A stretch of 64,000 nt of DNA, from contig CAMQYL010000013.1 of the NCBI GenBank assembly GCA_947039275.1, positions 1-64,000 on the forward strand, in the 5' to 3' direction. This document shows positions 52,556-59,379 of this stretch, in pieces. The translations under genes were made by a program, and so were the position numbers. The DNA is from Amulumruptor sp947039275. GTDB lineage: Bacteria > Bacteroidota > Bacteroidia > Bacteroidales > Muribaculaceae. The stretch's first letter is position 1. Every line of letters starts with the position of its first letter. A model generated the notes under the pieces. The model did not search any database. It was not told the origin of the DNA and saw only the letters and a program-made list of their open reading frames with translations.

Positions 52556-53164
52556 TTATTGTGGTTTGCGGACTCCGTAAAGCCCGTTGTCAAGAATATA
52601 TCTGTAGACACCCGGAGGGAGGAAAAAGTTCATGTCACCACCTTTGGCGAGGGCGTGGCGCACGAAAGTGCTTGACAGGTTGGTCATCGGAGCGTTGACA
52701 AACTCCGCATGGCTCTCATATATAGGTGTCTCTATTTCATAGCCCGGGCGCGGATACACTATAACACCGAACTCGTCAAGTATAGCCTCGTAATCGCGCC
52801 ACTTGTCAAATATGCGCCAGTTGTCAGACCCGATGATGAGCTTGAATCTTCGTCGCGGATACCGCCTGGCAAGCAGACGCAGGGTATCGATTGTAAAAGA
52901 GGGGCGAGGCATAGACAGCTCTATGTCACATACACCCACTCCATAAGCCTCGGCAGTGGCAATCTGAAGCATCTTGAGCCTCTGCATGTCAGGCAGCAGT
53001 TCATTGGAAGCAGCTTTGAGCGGATTAAGCGGCGAGAGAGTCAGCCACACCGCATCAAGCCGTCCGAACTGGCTCAGATACGATGCCAGCATCAGATGAC
53101 CGATGTGTACGGGATTGAACGACCCGCCGAGTATGCCTATGACCTGACGACCCTGGGAGTCCAT
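52556..53164 (-). CDS. nadD: Nicotinate-nucleotide adenylyltransferase NadD
   Basis: NadD makes deamido-NAD from NaMN and ATP. The nucleotidyltransferase signature GGSFNPVHIGHLML is at the N-terminus, and the C-terminal part has NLSSTFVRHALAKGG, the ISSTxIR equivalent. The length of 202 aa is typical. It lies 6 nt after gmk, a common Bacteroidales pair. Confidence 0.96.
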   Translation of the reverse strand: MDSQGRQVIGILGGSFNPVHIGHLMLASYLSQFGRLDAVWLTLSPLNPLKAASNELLPDMQRLKMLQIATAEAYGVGVCDIELSMPRPSFTIDTLRLLARRYPRRRFKLIIGSDNWRIFDKWRDYEAILDEFGVIVYPRPGYEIETPIYESHAEFVNAPMTNLSSTFVRHALAKGGDMNFFLPPGVYRYILDNGLYGVRKPQ

Positions 53165-53170
53165 GATATG

Positions 53171-53752
53171 TCAGCGGTTGATAAAATCCTTGACGAGCCC
53201 GCGCACCTCCTCCACGGCGGTGTGGAGGTCGTCATTGATCACTATGCGGTCAAACTGCGGAGCAAATTCCATCTCATACTCTGCCTTCGCCACCCTTTGG
53301 GCTATCTGCTCGGGGGTGTCGGTAGCCCGGGCTTCAAGACGCTCACGCAAGGTATCTATCGTGGGCGGCTTTACGAACACCGACAGGGCATCCGTGCCCA
53401 TCATACGCTTGATGTTTACGCCTCCCTTGACATCCACATCCATGATGACGTTGTGTCCCTCGCCGGTTATACGGTCAATCTCGCTGCGGAGCGTGCCGTA
53501 AAATCGTCCGGGATATACCTCCTCCCACTCCACGAATAAATCGGCGGCAACCGCCTTGCGGAAGTCATCAGCAGTGAAAAAATAGTAATTGACACCGTGT
53601 GCCTCCCCTTTGCGTGGCTCGCGGCTGGTGGCACTTATCGAAAATTGCAGGTCAAGCGACGGGTCGCCCATGATCCTGTTGATGATGGTAGACTTGCCGG
53701 TACCCGAGGGTGCGGATATTATGATGATTTTGCCTTTATTTCCGTTGTCCAT
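53171..53752 (-). CDS. gmk: Guanylate kinase
   Basis: Gmk phosphorylates GMP to GDP. The P-loop SAPSGTGKST is near residue 15. SREPRKGEAHGVNYYF binds GMP, and VDVKGG lies in the CORE domain. The ATG at 53752 gives 193 aa. An ATG at 53761 adds three residues. A REP pair separates it from the upstream YicC gene. Confidence 0.96.
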   Translation of the reverse strand: MDNGNKGKIIIISAPSGTGKSTIINRIMGDPSLDLQFSISATSREPRKGEAHGVNYYFFTADDFRKAVAADLFVEWEEVYPGRFYGTLRSEIDRITGEGHNVIMDVDVKGGVNIKRMMGTDALSVFVKPPTIDTLRERLEARATDTPEQIAQRVAKAEYEMEFAPQFDRIVINDDLHTAVEEVRGLVKDFINR

Positions 53753-53766
53753 TATATTCATTAAAT

Positions 53767-53847
53767 TGTAGGGACGCGGCGTGCCGCGTCATCAAAGGTA
53801 TGAGATGCAACGCCTGATACGGTGACGCGGCACACCGCGTCCCTACA
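53767..53847. repeat. REP pair, family B
   Basis: Head-to-head palindromes (cores GCGGCGTGCCGC and GCGGCACACCGC) have outer TGTAGGG/CCCTACA, and the spacer again includes CGCCTGATAC. They lie between the YicC-type gene and gmk. Confidence 0.9.
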
Positions 53848-53865
53848 TCAGGGCGGTGTCTTGAC

Positions 53866-54747
53866 TTACAGCACGTTGAGCACCTGTTCCTTGATCTGCT
53901 CGAGTTCGTCCTTCATCTTGACCACGAGCTTCTGCATCTCGGCGTGGTTGCTCTTCGAGCCGAGAGTGTTGATTTCGCGTCCCATCTCCTGGGCTATGAA
54001 TCCGAGCTTTTTGCCCTGTCCCGGCTCAGCGTTCATCGTGGTCTTGAAGTAGCTCAGATGTTGTGCCAGACGCTGCTTTTCCTCGTTGACATCAAGCTTT
54101 TCTATATAGAATATCATCTCCTGCTCCAGACGCGAGCGGTCATAGTCCACCTTATGCAGCTGACCGAGTCCGTCCTCGATGCGGGCACGGATTTTCGCCA
54201 CTCTCTCCGACTCATATTGCGGAACCATCTCAAGCAGAGTAGCTATGGCATCGATACGCTTGGTGAAGAATTCCTCAAGTTTTGCGCCTTCCTGCATCCT
54301 GAACTCTATCAGAGCGTCGGCAGCCTCATCCACCGCGTCAAGCAGAGCCTGAGCCTCCACTTCCGACACCTTTGACGATGCGGCATCGCTGCTCTCGTAT
54401 ATGTCAGGCATCCTGACGAGGATGCTGTACCAGTCAGCAGGCAGAGGCAGCCCGAGCTCGCGGCTTGCATTGGTGATCTGCTCCTTATAGTCACGCATCA
54501 CGTCAAGGTTGAGGCGCGGGGCTTCCGACCCCTTGCTGCTCTCGGCAGTGATGACCATATCCACCTTGCCACGCATCAGGCGCGAAGCCAAGTGGTTACG
54601 CATCTCCAGATCCTTGTCGCGATAGATGGAGGGGACACGCGTCGACATGTCAAACTGCTTGGAGTTGAGCGACTTTATCTCCACTGTGATTTTTCTCTCC
54701 GGAGCCTGCACCGTGGCATCTCCGAAACCGGTCATTGATAAGAGCAT
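53866..54747 (-). CDS. YicC/YloC family endoribonuclease
   Basis: The N-terminal signature MLLSMTGFGDA and EIKSLNSKQFDMSTRVP identify the YicC-like family, whose members have been described as RNases. The C-terminal DUF1732 part has the conserved GKKLGFIAQEMGREINTLGSKSNH with its HxE-like residues. The ATG at 54747 fits the family start and gives 293 aa. It is adjacent to gmk and nadD, as in many genomes. Confidence 0.93.
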   Translation of the reverse strand: MLLSMTGFGDATVQAPERKITVEIKSLNSKQFDMSTRVPSIYRDKDLEMRNHLASRLMRGKVDMVITAESSKGSEAPRLNLDVMRDYKEQITNASRELGLPLPADWYSILVRMPDIYESSDAASSKVSEVEAQALLDAVDEAADALIEFRMQEGAKLEEFFTKRIDAIATLLEMVPQYESERVAKIRARIEDGLGQLHKVDYDRSRLEQEMIFYIEKLDVNEEKQRLAQHLSYFKTTMNAEPGQGKKLGFIAQEMGREINTLGSKSNHAEMQKLVVKMKDELEQIKEQVLNVL

Positions 54748-54770
54748 AGCTTCATAAGTGTTTCTATCCA

Positions 54771-54778
54771 CAAAATTA
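54771..54778 (-). promoter_or_regulatory. -7 promoter box for the yicC-gmk-nadD run
   Basis: TAATTTTG (minus strand) fits TAnnTTTG, 24 nt before the start, divergent from the tsaB promoter. Confidence 0.5.
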
Positions 54779-54800
54779 GCGAAATAAGAGAGAAAAAACC

Positions 54801-54808
54801 TAAATTTG
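54801..54808 (+). promoter_or_regulatory. -7 promoter box for tsaB
   Basis: TAAATTTG fits TAnnTTTG, 31 nt before the tsaB ATG. No clear -33 box. Confidence 0.5.
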
Positions 54809-54838
54809 CATTACATTTTTTAGCATGTTTTTCAGCAA

Positions 54839-55531
54839 ATGGCGACAATCATAAGCATAGAGACATCAGCCGATGTATGTTCGGTGGCACTTTCGTCTGA
54901 CGGTTTCATCCTTCTGCACTTCGAGGAGTGGGAGAGCCACAATCATGCCGCGCGCCTGAGCGGCTTCCTGAGCGAGTGCATGGAGCATCTGCGCCGCCAC
55001 GACATGAGCCTCGATGCGGTAGCTGTCTCCATGGGACCAGGCAGCTACACCGGCTTGCGCATAGGCCTCAGCGAGGCAAAGGGACTGGCATACTCTCTCG
55101 GCATCCCGCTCATAGGTGTCGACACGCTCAAATTGCTGGTCACACATGTGATGTTTGCCGGAGCTGAGCTGCCCGACGATACCCTCTACTGCCCGATGGT
55201 CGATGCAAGGCGCATGGAAGTGTTCACAGGCGTATATGACATAGCTCTTAATGAAGTCACCACGCCTGGACCTATGATACTCGACGAGACTTCACTTGCC
55301 GACATCCTTGACCGCAACCACGTAGCCATCTTCGGCACAGGCAGCGACAAGGCGGTCCCCGTCTTACGCCATCCCAACGCATTATATATATCAGGAGTGG
55401 TGCCCCTCGCCACCGACATGGTGGCACTCGCCGAGAAAGCATGGCACGCCCAGGATTTCCTCGACCTCGCCTACTCCACCCCCAACTACCTCAAAGCCTT
55501 CCAAGGCACCCAGCCCAAAGCCCGCATCTGA
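54839..55531 (+). CDS. tsaB: tRNA threonylcarbamoyladenosine biosynthesis protein TsaB
   Basis: TsaB is the structural partner of TsaD in making t6A37 of ANN-decoding tRNAs. The ASKHA-fold start IISIETSADVCSVALS and the motif SMGPGSYTGLRIGLSEAKGL near residue 70 are diagnostic. The length of 230 aa is normal. It is monocistronic and divergent from yicC. Confidence 0.95.
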   Translation: MATIISIETSADVCSVALSSDGFILLHFEEWESHNHAARLSGFLSECMEHLRRHDMSLDAVAVSMGPGSYTGLRIGLSEAKGLAYSLGIPLIGVDTLKLLVTHVMFAGAELPDDTLYCPMVDARRMEVFTGVYDIALNEVTTPGPMILDETSLADILDRNHVAIFGTGSDKAVPVLRHPNALYISGVVPLATDMVALAEKAWHAQDFLDLAYSTPNYLKAFQGTQPKARI

Positions 55532-56222
55532 TGTGACGTCGCAAAAATCACATGGACGCAGGGACTCGGCGCAAATCTAATAGTCTGCTTAAGGCTCTGC
55601 TGCGGATAGATACGTCGGAGACGTATCTGTCGTGCGTAACCCCATGCACGGAGCGTCAGCGAACGTACATGGGGTCAGATAACATGCTATTATGATCAAC
55701 CTCGGAGAGGTTGTGACATACCCGCGTTCCTGCACCGCCATTCTTGTTTTCCGTTTTAAATCAACGACTTACACGCATAATCATGCGTGCCACAACCTCT
55801 CCGAGGTTGATTTTACATGGGCATCCTGTCCCCCCATGTACGTTCGCTGACGCTCCGTGCATGGGGTTAATCACGGCTGGCACGTCTCCGACGCACCTCC
55901 TATATTGTATTCGCGTCACAATGCTGTTAAGCAGATCTGACACAATATCGACCCCAGAGGGGTCACATATATTAGGCATGGGTCACACAATCCGTCAGGA
56001 TTGGCTGACCCATGTTATTGTCACGCCCCCGGTTTCCGCCGCTGTAGGTGGCGCATAGCCCCTGCGTGGGTTGTGTGCCTCCTATGGAGGCATTGCGCCG
56101 CGTCCCTACGAGCTTGCGAAGCCTCGTGGCATATCCCTATATTCCCCCGTAGTGAACAAGTAGGGTATTTCTGACGTATTATTTATACAAATACGTTTCA
56201 TAACCCTTTTTCAAACTTCACC
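55532..56222. other. Intergenic region with a large compound inverted repeat
   Basis: There is no gene in about 690 nt. Most of it is a nested inverted repeat (55585-55934). It is followed by small palindromes such as GACCCCAGAGGGGTC-like and GCCTCCTATGGAGGC, a remnant of a family B REP (CGCCGCGTCCCTAC near 56096-56109) and the segment CGCTGTAGGTGGCGCA also seen near 39084. Confidence 0.7.
55585..55934. repeat. Compound nested inverted repeat, MITE-like
   Basis: Two perfect arm pairs are nested: 37 bp at 55638-55674 with 55832-55868, and 21 bp at 55695-55715 with 55791-55811. The unmatched parts between them are 20 nt on each side, and the centre is 75 nt. Short arms CTGCTTAA at 55585-55592 and TTAAGCAG at 55927-55934 may mark the outer limits. 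The inner 21-bp arms are themselves near-palindromic (CAACCTC-GAGGTTG). Confidence 0.75.
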
Positions 56223-56753
56223 ATGGACAAAAGGTCATTTCTTCTCACTCCCATAATCATCCTCATCGTGGGCATAGCCCTGATAGTGATGCACTCGCAG
56301 ATCGATGTCATCCGATGGATAGTAATCCTCATCGGCTGCGCCCTGCTGATTCCGGCAGTGTTCAATCTCATATGGATATTGATGCGCCGCCGTCGCACAG
56401 GCTCCGACATCCGCGAGGCTAACGACAGTTCGTCCATCGCCGTCAGCATCATCAGCGGACTCCTCGGCATATGGATAGTGTGCATGCCCGACTTCTTCGC
56501 CGCGTTCATAGTGTATCTTTTTGCAGCATTGCTCGTGTTCCTTGCCATAGTGGATGTGGTGCTGATGATACGCGCCAGCCGTCCGGCACGTCCGCCGTTC
56601 TGGTTCTACATCGTCCCGGTCGGCATGATAGTCGTGGCGATAGTGCTGCTGACATCATCCCTCGGCGCCATCAACGCCACCATAGTCCTCGTCACCGGCA
56701 TAGCCATGGCAGCCTCGGGTCTCAACCGTCTCGTGGAGCTTGCCACGGTGTGA
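56223..56753 (+). CDS. DUF308 family membrane protein
   Basis: This 176-aa integral membrane protein has six hydrophobic segments arranged as three hairpins (LLTPIIILIVGIALIVM, WIVILIGCALLIPAVFNLI, AVSIISGLLGIWIVCM and so on). This matches the HdeD/DUF308 pattern of repeated helical pairs. Function is unknown. A second hydrophilic loop carries RRRRTGSD. It stands alone between two repeat-rich intergenic regions. Confidence 0.8.
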   Translation: MDKRSFLLTPIIILIVGIALIVMHSQIDVIRWIVILIGCALLIPAVFNLIWILMRRRRTGSDIREANDSSSIAVSIISGLLGIWIVCMPDFFAAFIVYLFAALLVFLAIVDVVLMIRASRPARPPFWFYIVPVGMIVVAIVLLTSSLGAINATIVLVTGIAMAASGLNRLVELATV

Positions 56754-56761
56754 GTCCTTTT

Positions 56762-56797
56762 GCCTGACACGATGACGCGGCACGCCGCGTCCCTACA
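56762..56797. repeat. REP-like palindrome, family B (half of a pair)
   Basis: The single copy contains GCCTGACACGATGACGCGG, then CACGCCGCGTCCCTACA. The other half is absent, although the spacer-type sequence GCCTGACAC is retained. Confidence 0.85.
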
Positions 56798-56817
56798 TTG
56801 TACCGCATCTCAAATCG

Positions 56818-56867
56818 CTTTGTCCCCCTTAATTACCCCTCTGAAGGCGGCATTAAGGGGGACAAAG
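56818..56867. repeat. Perfect hairpin with 16-bp arms
   Basis: CTTTGTCCCCCTTAAT at 56818-56833 pairs exactly with 56852-56867 over an 18-nt loop, just upstream of the -7 box of the following gene. It may terminate incoming transcription or belong to another small repeat family. Confidence 0.7.
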
Positions 56868-56871
56868 TGCG

Positions 56872-56879
56872 TAAATTTG
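56872..56879 (+). promoter_or_regulatory. -7 promoter box for the following lipoprotein gene
   Basis: TAAATTTG fits TAnnTTTG, with a predicted leader of about 80 nt. No matching -33 was seen. Confidence 0.4.
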
Positions 56880-56965
56880 CATCGATATTGATACGCACGT
56901 CAGGACAAAATTTCTATACACATCATATTCATCATCAAACTTAATTTCCACACACCATTATTAAG

Positions 56966-57739
56966 ATGAAATCTATCGTTTGCAAACTCTTTGCAGCCAT
57001 CGTGGCTGTCATGGCTGTATCATGCAGCAGCGGTCCCTCACTCGAGCAACTCGTAGCCGAGACCAACAAGCACATGCCCGTAACCGTGCCAGGCGTAGGA
57101 CAGATCAAGTCAATCGACTTCGCCGACAACACACTCACCTACCAGTGCCTTGTGCTCAACCGCAGCTTCAATCTCAAAGCTCTCGAAGGCCACGAGGACG
57201 AAATGAAAGCTGCCATAGCGCCCATGCTCCCAAACCTCCTCAATCAGGGCAAGAACAAGGTGTTCACCGACAAGCTTATCGAGGACAAGGCTTCGCTCGC
57301 CGTGCGCTATTATACCAAAGGTCCCAAGGCTGCCGAAGTGACCGTCACATTCACCCCCGATGACCTAAAGGACATCATTGACGGCAAAATCAACGACAAC
57401 CCCGAGGCAAAACTGAAGTCGCAGATTACCATAGCCAAGCTCCAGACTCCCCAGCGCATCGACAGCGAGACCACCATGTCAAGCATCGATGCCCAGAACG
57501 GCTATGTGGTCTACACATTCGAGATGAACGAGAAACGCAACCCCGAAATCATCGACAACCTCAACGAGAACATGGCAGAGCTGCGCCAGTCAACCGAAGA
57601 ATCAATCCACAGCAACGCCAAAGACATCAAAGCCATCGTCCAGGCATGCAAAGATGCTAACTACGGCATCCTCTACCGCTACATCGGTGTACCCTCAGGC
57701 AAGGTCGCCGAAGTCAAGTTTGACGCTTCCGAGCTGTAA
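56966..57739 (+). CDS. Lipoprotein of unknown function (257 aa)
   Basis: The signal peptide carries a lipobox (VMAVSC, Cys about 20), so this is an exported lipoprotein. The mature part alternates strands and charged helices (SFNLKALEGHEDEMKAAIAP, FTPDDLKDIIDGKINDNPEA) and appears to hold two similar halves. I do not recognise a family. It precedes an LRR-type secreted protein by 60 nt containing a REP half, so shared expression is possible but not certain. Confidence 0.75.
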   Translation: MKSIVCKLFAAIVAVMAVSCSSGPSLEQLVAETNKHMPVTVPGVGQIKSIDFADNTLTYQCLVLNRSFNLKALEGHEDEMKAAIAPMLPNLLNQGKNKVFTDKLIEDKASLAVRYYTKGPKAAEVTVTFTPDDLKDIIDGKINDNPEAKLKSQITIAKLQTPQRIDSETTMSSIDAQNGYVVYTFEMNEKRNPEIIDNLNENMAELRQSTEESIHSNAKDIKAIVQACKDANYGILYRYIGVPSGKVAEVKFDASEL

Positions 57740-57752
57740 CCCACATTGCATC

Positions 57753-57779
57753 GCGGACATGCCGCGGCATGTCCCTACA
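57753..57779. repeat. REP-like palindrome, family A (half of a pair)
   Basis: The GCGGACATGCCG palindrome ends in CCCTACA, between two plus-strand genes. The partner half is missing. Confidence 0.85.
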
Positions 57780-57799
57780 ACAATAATTCAAACACTCAT

Positions 57800-59164
57800 A
57801 TGAATCTCTCTACACTCCTGCGCCGCGCATCGCTCGCATGCGCCGCCATCATGGCAGGCTTGACCTCACAGGCTGCCGAAGTCACCCTCAACGGCTTCAC
57901 CACCGTGGGCGAGAGCAAAGCCATCCAGGTCACATACGCCCTCAACAAGACCGACAAGGTGGCACGTGTGCGCCGCGTCGACGACACCTCCACATCTGAC
58001 AAAAAGCGCAAATCGTGCGTCATTCCCCAGACCATCACGGTCGACAAGGTCAAATATACCGTCAAGTACATCGGCACCGGAGCCTTCTCACACATCACCG
58101 ACGGCTTCGATCCGCTGCCCAACGACAAGAACGCCTGCAAGTTCCAGCGCGTCGAGCTACCAAATACCATCACCGAAATCGGTGAACGTGCTTTTCTTTG
58201 CATGTCGACCCTCAAAAACTGCAACATACCCACGAGCGTCCAGATCATACACCCCTTTGCCTTCATGAAGTCAGGGTTAGAGTCGGCGACCATACCAGCA
58301 TCATGCACCGTCATCGGTGCCAGTGCCTTCGACAAGTCAGCTCTCAAAAGCATCTCATTTGCCGAGGGCTCCAACAGCTTGGGAATCGGCACCTGGGCTT
58401 TCAACAAGACAAAAATCACCTCCCTGACAACGCCGAAACGCCTTAATGCCATCTATTTCAATGCGTTTTACGACTGCGCAGCCTTGACCGACGTGACACT
58501 CAACGGCACTTTCACCGAAATCCCCGAACACTGTTTTACGGGATGTGAAAGCATCCTGCGGTTTACATGCAACGCCCCCATAACCACCATCGGACACAAC
58601 GCCTTCTCCAACGGCATGGACAACCTCCAGTCATTCAAGATCAACAGCAACGCCCTGCGCACCATAGAGTCATATGCGTTCAACCGGACCGGCATCACCT
58701 CGGCAGGTCCCGAAATCCTCAAAGAGGGAATGATATTCATCAGCCAGGGACTCTTCTCCGACTGCCCTAAGTTCACCTCCGTCGTCATCCCTACCACGGT
58801 GATGAAAATCGGACTCGACGCATTTGACAACAGCCCCAATCTCCGCCGCATCGACTGCTACACAGCCGTCCCCCCGGAAATCAACAATCTCCTCACTTTC
58901 ACAGAGGAGACATTCAAGAACGCCGATGTCAACGTCCGCCCCGAACTCGCCCCTATGTTCTCCCGGGCTGACTACTGGCGCAGTTTCAACTGGAGCAAAT
59001 ACGGCATCGGAGCCACCGACGACATCCCCGTTGACGATTACGACCCCTCGCAACCCGTGGAATATTACAATCTCCAGGGCATGCGCGTCGATGCCGACGC
59101 ACTCACCCCCGGCATCTATATCCGCCGCCACGGAGGCAAGAGCGAGAAGATAGCCATCCGCTGA
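57800..59164 (+). CDS. Secreted leucine-rich repeat protein (BspA-like, LRR_5) with C-terminal sorting-like tail
   Basis: This protein has 454 aa from the ATG at 57800. The signal peptide (ASLACAAIMAGLTSQA) is followed by several BspA-type leucine-rich repeats of about 23 residues (for example LPNTITEIGERAFLCMSTLK and VVIPTTVMKIGLDAFDNSPN). The last 35 residues read VEYYNLQGMRVDADALTPGI and then YIRRHGGKSEKIAIR. This tail recurs on many secreted proteins of Muribaculaceae and Prevotella and resembles a short type IX sorting domain. A cell-surface adhesin or interaction role is inferred. The frame is open upstream to 57746, but that part is REP sequence. Confidence 0.87.
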   Translation: MNLSTLLRRASLACAAIMAGLTSQAAEVTLNGFTTVGESKAIQVTYALNKTDKVARVRRVDDTSTSDKKRKSCVIPQTITVDKVKYTVKYIGTGAFSHITDGFDPLPNDKNACKFQRVELPNTITEIGERAFLCMSTLKNCNIPTSVQIIHPFAFMKSGLESATIPASCTVIGASAFDKSALKSISFAEGSNSLGIGTWAFNKTKITSLTTPKRLNAIYFNAFYDCAALTDVTLNGTFTEIPEHCFTGCESILRFTCNAPITTIGHNAFSNGMDNLQSFKINSNALRTIESYAFNRTGITSAGPEILKEGMIFISQGLFSDCPKFTSVVIPTTVMKIGLDAFDNSPNLRRIDCYTAVPPEINNLLTFTEETFKNADVNVRPELAPMFSRADYWRSFNWSKYGIGATDDIPVDDYDPSQPVEYYNLQGMRVDADALTPGIYIRRHGGKSEKIAIR

Positions 59165-59197
59165 CCCGCACCCGATTAACTTTTTCATAGCAACAAA

Positions 59198-59233
59198 GAG
59201 CTGCCCCGATACAGTCGCGTATCGGGGCAGCTC
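59198..59233 (+). terminator. Strong terminator after the LRR gene
   Basis: GAGCTGCCCCGATAC (59198-59212) pairs exactly with 59219-59233 over a 6-nt loop and is followed by GCTTTTTC. It lies 34 nt past the stop and isolates the SusC/SusD locus. Confidence 0.95.
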
Positions 59234-59315
59234 GCTTTTTCTTATCAAAAAACGGTTATTCAGTATCAAAAAACGTGCATCGCGCCAATTTTTATACTCA
59301 TCACACCATCAATTA

Positions 59316-59347
59316 TATGATGCCGCAGACGCAGAGTGCTAATTTTG
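59316..59347 (+). promoter_or_regulatory. Promoter of the susC-susD locus
   Basis: TATG at 59316-59319, a 20-nt spacer and TAATTTTG at 59340-59347 match the Bacteroidetes pattern with one -33 mismatch. The predicted leader is about 26 nt. Confidence 0.6.
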
Positions 59348-59379
59348 CCACAGAAATTCTCACAAAAAATCTCAATAAC

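Noticed and set aside
29..57779. CRISPR array made of the recurring palindromic repeats
   Set aside because: The units are widely dispersed single or paired elements, not regularly spaced repeats with unique spacers, and no cas gene is present.
57746..57799. N-terminal extension of the LRR protein (MHRGHAAACPY...)
   Set aside because: These codons are the REP palindrome read in frame; the signal peptide starts at the ATG at 57800.
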